Part shown: positions 24,485 to 32,494 of the stretch, piece after piece
Numbering within the stretch: the stretch's first letter is position 1
How the letters are laid out: each line of letters starts with the position of its first letter
Assembly (NCBI GenBank): GCA_002309695.1
Contig: DBXV01000016.1
Location: 96,602 to 135,094 of the forward strand
Direction: 5' to 3'
DNA from: Myxococcales bacterium UBA1203
GTDB taxonomy: Bacteria > Myxococcota > Myxococcia > Myxococcales > UBA5297
Length of the DNA stretch: 38,493 nucleotides
Program-made: the position numbers and the translations under genes
The notes under the pieces: model-generated
What the model was told of the DNA's origin: nothing
Seen by the model: only the letters and a program-made list of their open reading frames with translations
Database searches by the model: none

Positions 24485-25603
24485 ATGAAACAAGAAATAA
24501 AGCCAAAGCCCGAACATAACATTCCGGTTGAACTCAATGTGGAGGAGCTCTGCAAGAATTCCATAGAACTTGTGGAATATGCCAAAACACTTTCGGTTCG
24601 GCAGATTTCACAGATTCAGCTGATGACATACTTTACATTGGGATGCTGGATCGTTGAGGAACAGCAAGCCGGGGAAAACCGTGCCGCCTATGGAAAGCGC
24701 ATCATCAAACGATTATCACAGGAGCTGACCAAGCATTATCAAAAAGGATACTCTGAGGATACGATTGAACGATGCCGTAATTTCTATATTCTGTACAAGG
24801 ATCGAATTTCCGCAACAGTGTTGCGGATTTTCGCGGAGAGAAAAACCGCAGAAGTGCTGCGGATTTTAAGCGAGGAGATGCCATTTGGCTTGTCGTGGTC
24901 GCATTACTTAAGGCTGATGCGCATTGACGACGCGAATGCTCGAAATTTTTATGAAATCGAAGCAAAAAAATCAAACTGGGGATTGAGGGAGCTTTCGAGA
25001 CAGATCAACAGCTCATTGTATGAGCGGCTGCTGTTAAGTCGGGATAAGCGCTCAGTGAAAGCTCTCTCGGACAAAGGTCACATCAGCGATCGCGCTCAGA
25101 ATGTAGTAAAAGATCCCTATGTGCTCGAATTTTTGGGATTGAATGAAAAGGCAGAATACAGCGAATCAGAGCTGGAGACACGTATCATTAACCACCTGCA
25201 GGAATTTTTGCTCGAGCTGGGCAAGGGGTTCGCTTTTATCGGAAGGCAGGTCAGATTTACCTTCGATGAGCAGCATTTCAGAGTAGATTTGGTGTTCTAT
25301 AATCGTCTTCTCAAATGTTTTGTATTATTCAATCTGAAGGTCGGAGAACTGACACATCAGGATTTGGGACAAATGCAGATGTATGTGAACTACTACGACC
25401 GCTATGAAAAGACGGACGATGAAAGCCCGACTATAGGCGTTCTCTTATGCCAAAAGAAAAGCGACGCATTAGTAGAACTGACTCTGCCCAAAGACTCAAA
25501 TATCTATGCGTCAAAATATGAGCTCTATCTTCCCAATAAAAAAGTGCTTCAGGAAAAGCTGATGCAGTGGGTGGACGAGGATTCAGGAGAAGATATAAAA
25601 TGA
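24485..25603 (+). CDS. YhcG/DUF1016 family PD-(D/E)xK-like protein
   Basis: The 372 aa product has the two YhcG parts: an N-terminal helical DUF1016 domain (about 20-200, with FGLSWSHYLRLMRI and the ELSRQINSSLYERLLLS block) and a C-terminal PD-(D/E)xK fold (about 215-340, with FRVDLVFYNRLLKCFVLF and THQDLGQMQMYVNYYDR). In the nuclease motif the first acid is present (D268) but the usual D/E two residues before the catalytic Lys is Asn (N283-L-K285), so cleavage activity may be lost. The family is often inserted in type I and III restriction loci. It begins 10 bp after mod behind an aaggag site and its stop overlaps the res start. Confidence 0.88.
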   Translation: MKQEIKPKPEHNIPVELNVEELCKNSIELVEYAKTLSVRQISQIQLMTYFTLGCWIVEEQQAGENRAAYGKRIIKRLSQELTKHYQKGYSEDTIERCRNFYILYKDRISATVLRIFAERKTAEVLRILSEEMPFGLSWSHYLRLMRIDDANARNFYEIEAKKSNWGLRELSRQINSSLYERLLLSRDKRSVKALSDKGHISDRAQNVVKDPYVLEFLGLNEKAEYSESELETRIINHLQEFLLELGKGFAFIGRQVRFTFDEQHFRVDLVFYNRLLKCFVLFNLKVGELTHQDLGQMQMYVNYYDRYEKTDDESPTIGVLLCQKKSDALVELTLPKDSNIYASKYELYLPNKKVLQEKLMQWVDEDSGEDIK

Positions 25604-28600
25604 AACTAGTATTCAAGCACCAGAAATTTCAGGCCGATGCGGCCAAAGCAGTTGTCGATGTCTTCGCCGGGCAGCCAAATCTGACGCCAAGTTATATGAT
25701 AGATATGGGCAAGGGCTATCAGCAGAGCTTCACGGACAGTGAGGAAGGCACCGGCTGGAGCAACCAGCGCATTGTTCCGGAGCTGAACGATCAGCTGATT
25801 CTGGAACATTTGCAAAAAATACAGATGGCAAATCAGATCAAGCCCTCGAACAAGCTGGAAGGACATTACAATCTCACCATTGAAATGGAGACCGGCGTCG
25901 GCAAGACTTATACATACATTAAAACGATGTATGAACTGAACAAGGCCTACGGCTGGAGCAAGTTTATTGTCGTCGTTCCCAGCATTGCTATCCGCGAGGG
26001 CGTCTATAAATCATTTCAAATGACGCAGGATCACTTTGCTGAGGAATACGGAAAGAAGATACGCTTTTTCATCTACAACTCCGCAAGACTCACCGAGATA
26101 GACCGCTTTGCAAGTGATAATAATATCAATGTTATGATAATTAATTCACAGGCATTCAACAAATCGGTAGATGCTCAAAACAAGCTGGAACAAGGTAAGA
26201 AAGCGGATAAAAATGCAGCTATTATCTTTAGAAAAATGGACTGCTTCCGCTCCCGTAAGCCAATTGATATAATTGCCAGAACGAATCCGATTCTTATTAT
26301 TGATGAACCGCAATCCGTAGAAGGAGCGCAAACCAGGAAAAACCTGGAGAAGTTCAATCCGCTTCTGACGCTGCGCTATTCAGCAACGCATAGATCCGAC
26401 AGCATTTATAATATGATCTATCGTCTGGACGCCATGGAGGCATACAACAAACGTCTGGTCAAAAAAATCGCGGTCAAAGGTATTTCGGAATCCGGAACGA
26501 CGGCAACGAACAGTTATATATATCTGGAGAGCATCAATCTCTCCAAGAGTGATCCCACGGCGACAATACAGTTTGATGTAAAGCAGGCGTCAGGGACAAA
26601 GGTAAAGAGCCGTATCGTTGAGATTGGCGACAACTTGTATGATTATTCTGGCGAACTGGAGGAATACCGAGGATTTGTCGTGAAGTCCATTGATGGTCGG
26701 GACGATTCCGTGGAATTCAAGAACGGCATTAAAATTTACGCCGGCGAAGTGCAGGGAAAAGTGAACGAAGATCAGCTGCGCCGCATTCAGATTCGGGAAA
26801 CAATTCTTTCCCATATTCAGCGGGAGCGCCAGCTGTTCTGTAAGGGTATTAAAGTCCTGAGCCTGTTCTTTATCGATGAAGTGGCCAATTACCGGCAGTA
26901 TGACGCCGCCGGGCAGCCGGAAAACGGGAAATACGCCAAGATGTTTGAAGAGGAATATGATGATGTCTTAAAAACGCTCCAATCGTCCTTCGGAGAAGCT
27001 GACTACCGCAAGTATCTGGGCAGCATCCCGGCTTCCAAAACCCATGCTGGCTACTTCTCCGTGGACGGCAAGGGCAAGATGATCAACGGTAAGGTCGACA
27101 AAAAAGAAAAGACTTCCGATGACGTCAGCGCCTACGACCTGATTATGAAAAATAAGGAGCTCCTGCTGGATCGGGATCCTGTGCGTTCTCCTGTTCGATT
27201 CATTTTTTCTCACTCTGCGCTGCGCGAAGGCTGGGATAATCCAAATGTATTCCAGATTTGCACGCTGAAACAGAGCAGCAGCGACGTCCGCAAGCGTCAG
27301 GAAGTGGGCCGCGGCCTGCGCCTTTGCGTCAATCAGGACGGAGAGCGCATGGACACCAATGTTCTGGGAAACGATGTCCATAATAGCAATGTACTGACGG
27401 TTATTGCCAGCGAGAGCTATGATTCCTTTGCCAGAGGACTCCAGACAGAATTGGCTGAGGCTGTCGCAGACAGACCTGTCAAAGTCACGGCTGATCTGTT
27501 TAAAAACAAGGTTATCAGTGACAAGAGTGGTGCAAAACGGATTATCGATGATGACCTTGCTGAGACGATACATGAAAGTCTCATAGAAAACGGGTATGTT
27601 AAGAAGGGTCAGCTCACTGATAAATACTATGCAGATAAGGCAAACGGCGAGGTCAAAGTCGCAGATGAAGTGGCTGACTTTGCCGAATCCGTCATTAAAA
27701 TCATTGATTCCATCTATGATCCAAGAGCCATGCAGCCCGAAAACGCCCGAAGCAACAACGTAGAGCTGCACGTGGATCAGGACAAACTGGCCATGCCGGA
27801 ATTCAAGGAGCTGTGGTCTCGAATCAATTCTAAATCTGTGTATGCTGTTAATTTTGATACAGATGAATTGGTTGAGAGAGCGATTGCTTCTTTAAATCAA
27901 GATCTCCGGGTAGCGAAGGTATATTTCAATGTTGAGGCCGGTGCGCTGCAAAAAATTCAATCCAAGGAGGCTTTGCAGGAAGGTGCGGCATTCGTCAAAG
28001 AAGAATCTGCCAGCTACCAGGTGACTGCACACGCAAATTCAAACGTCAAATATGACCTGGTCGGAAAGCTGGTGGATGAGACGGAGCTGACCAGAAAAAC
28101 GATTATTGCAATTTTGACGGGAATTCAGCCGCAGGTTTTTGATCAGTTTAAGAACAATCCGGAAGAGTTCATTCTGAAGGCGGCAAAATTGATCAACGAT
28201 CAGAAAGCTACGGCAATCATTGAGCACATCACATACAATGTTCTGGAGGAAAAGTACGATACAGATATATTCACTGAACCGACGATCAAGGGCAAACTTG
28301 ATGTTAATGCAATGAAGGCAAAAAAACATCTGTATGACCATATTGTTTATGATTCCAGCAATGAGCGCAATTTTGCCGCCGATCTGGATACGAATACAGA
28401 TGTCGCGGTCTATGTAAAACTGCCGAATGGGTTTTATATTTCAACTCCGGTCGGAAAATACAATCCGGACTGGGCAATCGCGTTTTATAAGGATAAGGTC
28501 AAACACATATATTTTATCGCGGAAACCAAGGGCTCTATGAACTCCATGCAGCTCAGGCTCATAGAGGAGTCAAAAATTCATTGTGCCCGAGAGCATTTTA

Positions 28601-28689
28601 GAGCACTTTCCGAAAAAATTTCCGGCAATAATGTGGTTTACGATGTCGTGGACAGTTATAAATCACTGCTGGAAAAGGTGATGACATAA
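25600..28689 (+). CDS. Type III restriction enzyme Res subunit (helicase-nuclease)
   Basis: The 1029 aa Res subunit couples an SF2 ATPase to a nuclease and cuts unmodified DNA together with Mod. Motif I is METGVGKT (GVGKT at about 99-103), motif II DEPQ (235-238), and late helicase motifs appear in REGWDNPNVFQICTLKQSSS and RQEVGRGLRLCV. The C-terminal endonuclease motif is P956-D957...E975-T-K977 (NPDWAI ... IAETKG), so both activities look intact. I chose ATG 25600 (MKLVFKHQKFQADA), which overlaps the preceding stop as ATGA and has a ttcaggagaag ribosome site. It is the last gene before the operon terminator. Confidence 0.96.
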   Translation: MKLVFKHQKFQADAAKAVVDVFAGQPNLTPSYMIDMGKGYQQSFTDSEEGTGWSNQRIVPELNDQLILEHLQKIQMANQIKPSNKLEGHYNLTIEMETGVGKTYTYIKTMYELNKAYGWSKFIVVVPSIAIREGVYKSFQMTQDHFAEEYGKKIRFFIYNSARLTEIDRFASDNNINVMIINSQAFNKSVDAQNKLEQGKKADKNAAIIFRKMDCFRSRKPIDIIARTNPILIIDEPQSVEGAQTRKNLEKFNPLLTLRYSATHRSDSIYNMIYRLDAMEAYNKRLVKKIAVKGISESGTTATNSYIYLESINLSKSDPTATIQFDVKQASGTKVKSRIVEIGDNLYDYSGELEEYRGFVVKSIDGRDDSVEFKNGIKIYAGEVQGKVNEDQLRRIQIRETILSHIQRERQLFCKGIKVLSLFFIDEVANYRQYDAAGQPENGKYAKMFEEEYDDVLKTLQSSFGEADYRKYLGSIPASKTHAGYFSVDGKGKMINGKVDKKEKTSDDVSAYDLIMKNKELLLDRDPVRSPVRFIFSHSALREGWDNPNVFQICTLKQSSSDVRKRQEVGRGLRLCVNQDGERMDTNVLGNDVHNSNVLTVIASESYDSFARGLQTELAEAVADRPVKVTADLFKNKVISDKSGAKRIIDDDLAETIHESLIENGYVKKGQLTDKYYADKANGEVKVADEVADFAESVIKIIDSIYDPRAMQPENARSNNVELHVDQDKLAMPEFKELWSRINSKSVYAVNFDTDELVERAIASLNQDLRVAKVYFNVEAGALQKIQSKEALQEGAAFVKEESASYQVTAHANSNVKYDLVGKLVDETELTRKTIIAILTGIQPQVFDQFKNNPEEFILKAAKLINDQKATAIIEHITYNVLEEKYDTDIFTEPTIKGKLDVNAMKAKKHLYDHIVYDSSNERNFAADLDTNTDVAVYVKLPNGFYISTPVGKYNPDWAIAFYKDKVKHIYFIAETKGSMNSMQLRLIEESKIHCAREHFRALSEKISGNNVVYDVVDSYKSLLEKVMT

Positions 28690-28712
28690 TGATGAAATGA
28701 TAAGATAAGGAA

Positions 28713-28743
28713 AAGGGGGAAGAATTTTTCTTCCCCCTTATTT
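28713..28743 (+). terminator. Intrinsic terminator closing the restriction operon
   Basis: A 12-bp perfect stem (28713-28724 with 28728-28739) with a TTT loop is followed by ATTT. It lies 24 bp after the res stop. Confidence 0.9.
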
Positions 28744-28774
28744 CCATACATGTGCGGCACTTTAAGGAAACCCC

Positions 28775-29590
28775 ATGAAACTCACGGGAACATTACAGGA
28801 GCGCATCGCCGCAGCCATTGAATTTGCCAAAGCGCACCGCACGGGCGAATACGACCGAAATAAAACTGCGAAAATATATCGCAAGGCGGGCGTGCCTTAT
28901 ACGCAAGCTGCGGAGAAATTCTGCCGTGATTGGGACGGCGTTCTGAACTACTGCCGTTTTTGCTGTGCAAATAAGAGCCGCATCGATTTCTGGTTCGCTT
29001 GCAGACTTGATGTGACGGAGGGCTTTGAAACGCCCGAAGAAGCGTTGAAATACTGGTACGATCCCGTCACATACGAAGAGGAAGACGACTGGTATCCGAA
29101 TTATCCCAAAGAAATCAGGGAAAAACACGGGCCTGATACGGTTCCCGTGGCGGCGGGCGGTTATTATTACTTCGATATTCTTTGGAGCAAACCTGACGGC
29201 GGTTTGATAGCGATTATGCCGGACGACGACCGAGAAAAGTATTACGATAACCTGATTGATTATTTATGCTATGAATTCGGTTGCGCGGGGACGCCCGACA
29301 GCGTGGAGGTCGATCTTGAAGTCAAAGAGCTGGAGGGCACCATGGAGGAGCGCTGCACCGCCGCAGTCGAATTTGCCCGCGCGCATGGCGGCTTTGAGCG
29401 CTGCCGACTGTTTCCCTATAATTCCGGGCTGAACGTGGTCGATTTAAGCGAAATTATCGGCGATATGAAACAACCGGACTGGGACGCTCTTCCCGCGAGG
29501 ATGAGCAGGTATTTTACGGAATATTACGATCAGGTAAAATACCCGGGAAGAACCCTTCTGCCGGGCAGGATCAATTTTGTGGAGGAATAA
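28775..29590 (+). CDS. Unknown protein with internal duplication (271 aa)
   Basis: I do not recognise this family. The sequence is soluble, acidic and rich in Tyr and Trp. An N-terminal block LTGTLQERIAAAIEFAKAH (3-21) is repeated as LEGTMEERCTAAVEFARAH (186-204), so the protein contains a duplicated module. A middle segment has IDYLCYEFGC, similar in style to short x-D-F-C segments in neighbouring proteins. It begins 85 bp after the restriction operon behind the terminator (aagga ribosome site) and is therefore probably expressed separately. Confidence 0.7.
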   Translation: MKLTGTLQERIAAAIEFAKAHRTGEYDRNKTAKIYRKAGVPYTQAAEKFCRDWDGVLNYCRFCCANKSRIDFWFACRLDVTEGFETPEEALKYWYDPVTYEEEDDWYPNYPKEIREKHGPDTVPVAAGGYYYFDILWSKPDGGLIAIMPDDDREKYYDNLIDYLCYEFGCAGTPDSVEVDLEVKELEGTMEERCTAAVEFARAHGGFERCRLFPYNSGLNVVDLSEIIGDMKQPDWDALPARMSRYFTEYYDQVKYPGRTLLPGRINFVEE

Positions 29591-29593
29591 AAA

Positions 29594-29662
29594 GCTCCGC
29601 ATTTCCTTGGGGTAAAGCCCGAGACATGATTCTTTCTGGGATAAAATCCCGGGCTGCGGAGC
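29594..29662 (+). ncRNA. Predicted three-way-junction leader RNA upstream of the FGE-fold gene
   Basis: An 8-bp perfect closing stem GCTCCGCA/TGCGGAGC (29594-29601 with 29655-29662) encloses two hairpins: 29606-29623 (6 bp, loop GTAAAG) and 29636-29652 (7 bp, loop AAA). The ribosome site of the next gene begins one base after the closing stem. It could be a cis-regulatory leader or a terminator-like stem without a T run. No known class was recognised. Confidence 0.45.
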
Positions 29663-29677
29663 GAGGAGTAATCATGA

Positions 29678-30403
29678 ATGAATAATAAAACAATAAAAAT
29701 TGAAATCGCGGGAAATCATTACGGCAATATGATATATGTCCCCGGCGGGACGTTCAAAATGGGTTCAGATCATTTTGACTGGTCGATGCCGATTCACGAT
29801 GTCACCGTCGATGATTTTTATATCTGCGAAATCCAGGTGACGCAGGAATTGTGGATGGCTGTCATGGGCAGCAATCCGAGTGAAAGTAAATACGGCGTGG
29901 GCATCGGCGGCAAACTTCCAGTGAATAATGTTTCGTGGAACGATGTCGTTGATGTTTTTTTGCCTGAATTGAACCGCCTGACGGGATTGAAATTCCGACT
30001 TCCCACTGAGGCCGAATGGGAATTTGCGGCCCGGGGCGGCAATGAGAGCAGGGGATACAAATACAGCGGCAGCAATAAGCTGGATAATGTAGCCTGGTAT
30101 TGGAAAAATTCGGATAATGGGACAAATCCGCTCCATTCCGTTCATCCTGTCGCTGCAAAATTGCCCAATGAACTCGGCATCTATGATATGTCCGGCAATG
30201 TCTGGGAATGGTGTCAGGATTTCTTTGAGCCCTCATATCCGTCAGAGCATTTGGTCAATCCAACGGGGCCATCCTCTGGAAATCAGCGGGTTTTTCGCGG
30301 CGGCAGCTGGCAGAATCAGCCTGTAAATCTTCGCGTTGGGCACAGATGCGCCAATCCGCCGGATTACAGGGCAGCTTTTATTGGAGCGAGGGTGGCGATA
30401 TAA
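29678..30403 (+). CDS. FGE-sulfatase-fold protein lacking catalytic cysteines
   Basis: This 241 aa protein has the formylglycine-generating-enzyme (SUMF1) fold: MIYVPGGTFKMGS, PVNNVSWNDV, FRLPTEAEWEFAARGG, GIYDMSGNVWEWCQD and RVFRGGSW in normal order. In true FGEs two Cys follow the GGSW-like motif; here that stretch reads QNQPVNLRVGHRC, with only the later structural Cys224, and the terminal GFRC is GARV. It should not make formylglycine; such proteins are usually binding or scaffold proteins or have other oxidase roles. There is no signal peptide. ATG 29678 follows a gaggag site; an ATG four bases earlier gives only a three-codon frame. Confidence 0.85.
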   Translation: MNNKTIKIEIAGNHYGNMIYVPGGTFKMGSDHFDWSMPIHDVTVDDFYICEIQVTQELWMAVMGSNPSESKYGVGIGGKLPVNNVSWNDVVDVFLPELNRLTGLKFRLPTEAEWEFAARGGNESRGYKYSGSNKLDNVAWYWKNSDNGTNPLHSVHPVAAKLPNELGIYDMSGNVWEWCQDFFEPSYPSEHLVNPTGPSSGNQRVFRGGSWQNQPVNLRVGHRCANPPDYRAAFIGARVAI

Positions 30404-30411
30404 CCGACCAG

Positions 30412-30458
30412 AAATGCCACTATAAAGGTGAAAATTGAAACGTGACAAAGCGGCATTT
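30412..30458 (+). other. Inverted repeat in the gap before the 173 aa gene
   Basis: AAATGCC (30412-30418) pairs with GGCATTT (30452-30458), enclosing 33 nt, just before the gaaggga ribosome site of the next gene. It resembles the closing stem of the leader before the FGE-fold gene in position but has no clear inner hairpins. Confidence 0.3.
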
Positions 30459-30472
30459 TGAAGGGAATTAAT

Positions 30473-30994
30473 ATGGCCTCAAATTACAAAGATAATAACG
30501 GAAATACAGTCTTGCTGAGAATTGTATCTTTTGGCCCGGCAGAAGTCTGGGAATGGGGGATTAACGCTGAAAAGCAGCCTTATGAGGAATATAAGTGGTG
30601 CGAAGACGATTTTTACGAGGACAGCAGCTACATTAAAGTGATCTCAATGGAAGAATTGCTGAAAGTGCTGAAAATTCAGCAGGTTGGAAACGGTTTGAGC
30701 GATATGATCTGTTCGCCTTCTGATGTTGATACCTTTATTGATTTTTGCTGCGCTGTCGGAAGAAACATCAAGGGGTTTACCTGGTGGTGTCATGTAACGA
30801 AAGAACATAAGCCTTGCGGCATGGGCGGCCCGAGTTCAAAATACTATGAGGGATGGTTCAGCGAGATTCCCATGGATGATCTGATGCGATTTGCAGATAA
30901 CGAGTCGTATAGAGAATACTTCAAAAGCAGATGGCCAGCGGATAAACAATACAAGGATTGTTACTGGCCGGGGTTTTGGCTTGAAGATGAATAG
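30473..30994 (+). CDS. Unknown Trp/Tyr-rich protein (173 aa)
   Basis: Not recognised. It is a soluble acidic protein rich in aromatic residues (AEVWEWGINAEKQPYEEYKW; FTWWCHVTKEHKPCGMGGPSSKYYEGWF) with a VDTFIDFCCAVG segment similar to short segments in neighbouring proteins. ATG 30473 was chosen because of the gaaggga site about 9 bases upstream; a TTG at 30458 is possible but would overlap that site. It lies among single genes of unknown function and has no partner that explains it. Confidence 0.65.
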   Translation: MASNYKDNNGNTVLLRIVSFGPAEVWEWGINAEKQPYEEYKWCEDDFYEDSSYIKVISMEELLKVLKIQQVGNGLSDMICSPSDVDTFIDFCCAVGRNIKGFTWWCHVTKEHKPCGMGGPSSKYYEGWFSEIPMDDLMRFADNESYREYFKSRWPADKQYKDCYWPGFWLEDE

Positions 30995-31025
30995 GTCTTG
31001 ATTTGAAGAGGAGCGAAAGAAAGCC

Positions 31026-32468
31026 ATGTTTAAGTGTGACTATAAAAGTTTGAGGCTGTGTTTTTATGAATTTCACGATGTTCAAGCGGGCGATATGCCG
31101 GAATATGGGAATTACTGCCTTCTCGAATTAAAAGACGGACGGCACACTGCAGGACAATGGTATCCGAAGAATTATAATGACCGCCAGAGCATTGCCGGGA
31201 ACTTTGGCCGCGGAACGGCGGACAGTGTTGATGCAGAGGAAGTCGCGAAATGGCACGATTTGAATGGTTACGATCTGACGCGTTTATTAGAAAAAGAAGA
31301 TATTGGGCGTATAAACTTAAGAAATGAAAACAGCGGCGACTACTATTTTGAAATTGCTGGTTTTAAGTCCTTCAAAGACAGCGATTTTCCCAAAAAGGAG
31401 CAGTTCTGTCTTCTGATCTTAAAAAACGGGACTTTAGCTGCCGGAAGATGGAATCAGTGGCGGGGCGAGAAAGGTGGACAATTTATTTACGCCTCGGCTC
31501 TCGCCAGCCACAGCATGGATAAGGTGTGGGCCTGGGCCGCTTTAAGCTCCGACGAGATTTTTGAGCGGGAAGAGAAACAAGAAAGAGAGAGATTAAAAGA
31601 GGAGGAGCTGAACAGGAATCCTTCGGCTGATCCGGAAAAATTCAAATATGGCACGGATATAAATGTGTATTACGAAAAAGCGCTGGAAAAGCTGCGCGGG
31701 GAATACCCGTGGGCGACACTGGCGCAGATGAAAAAGAGACAGCCGAACTACATGATTGTTCCGCGTCACGGACAGTATATTTTCGGCCAGGACAACGGAA
31801 CAATTATGGGCATCCAGTTATTCAATGAATGGACGGACGGCAGAACTGCTGACGAATTTATTGATTTTTTGTGTGATTATACGAGAGAAACCGTAAAGAA
31901 TTATAATCCTGAAACGAAATTCAAGTACGGCATGGACATCAGCGTATATCTGGAAAAAGCCTACGAAAAGGTTAAAAAGGAGTATCGCTGGCTTAATAAA
32001 GATATGCTCCGGAAACACTGTCAATTTGCGATAATACAGGTGGACGGCGAATGGGAATTTGCCAGAAAATTCAGAAACGATAACGAATTTCATGTGTTCG
32101 ATTGCAGTCCTGCGGACAGATTTCTCGAATGCGTGGAGAATGAATATCAGGAAGCAGCACTTCGGGAAAATTCTGTTGTGGCTGAGTATAAGGTTCCGTT
32201 TGGCTGTGTTGAAATAAACGGATGGTATTTGGAAAGATATGTCATTTATAAGCTGAAGTCCGGTGATTACAAGGTGAGCGTCACGGCCGGAGACCGGGTG
32301 ACAGGCGGCAGCAGAGAATTCTTCATTACGCCGGATTGCTTTGAAGCAAAAACGTATGAGGAGTTTTTAGACCGCTATCTGGAGATTGTTCCGGGCAATT
32401 CTTTTGGATTGGATAAAAAAGATCTTTTGCCAAATGAGGAACTGAAAGAATTCTTTGGTTATAAATAA
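31026..32468 (+). CDS. Unknown protein with two pairs of duplicated modules (480 aa)
   Basis: No known family was recognised. Two kinds of internal repeat are visible. The block YCLLELKDGRHTAGQWYP (about 31-48) recurs as FCLLILKNGTLAAGRWNQ (about 127-144), each followed by a glycine-rich strand and a W/H helix. The block KFKYGTDINVYYEKALEKLR (about 208-227) recurs as KFKYGMDISVYLEKAYEKVK (about 298-317). It also has EFIDFLCDYTRE, a segment type shared with neighbours. It looks soluble, with no signal peptide. The ribosome site is gaggag. The modular build suggests a rapidly evolving protein family of the island. Confidence 0.7.
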   Translation: MFKCDYKSLRLCFYEFHDVQAGDMPEYGNYCLLELKDGRHTAGQWYPKNYNDRQSIAGNFGRGTADSVDAEEVAKWHDLNGYDLTRLLEKEDIGRINLRNENSGDYYFEIAGFKSFKDSDFPKKEQFCLLILKNGTLAAGRWNQWRGEKGGQFIYASALASHSMDKVWAWAALSSDEIFEREEKQERERLKEEELNRNPSADPEKFKYGTDINVYYEKALEKLRGEYPWATLAQMKKRQPNYMIVPRHGQYIFGQDNGTIMGIQLFNEWTDGRTADEFIDFLCDYTRETVKNYNPETKFKYGMDISVYLEKAYEKVKKEYRWLNKDMLRKHCQFAIIQVDGEWEFARKFRNDNEFHVFDCSPADRFLECVENEYQEAALRENSVVAEYKVPFGCVEINGWYLERYVIYKLKSGDYKVSVTAGDRVTGGSREFFITPDCFEAKTYEEFLDRYLEIVPGNSFGLDKKDLLPNEELKEFFGYK

Positions 32469-32494
32469 ATTTACTGAACGACAGGATAGAAAAA

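Noticed and set aside
24815..24880. Short direct repeat (gtgYtgcggattttMgcg-like, two copies) in the YhcG-like gene
   Set aside because: It encodes VLRIFAE/VLRILSE in a variable linker of the family and keeps the frame; probably a small local duplication without wider meaning.
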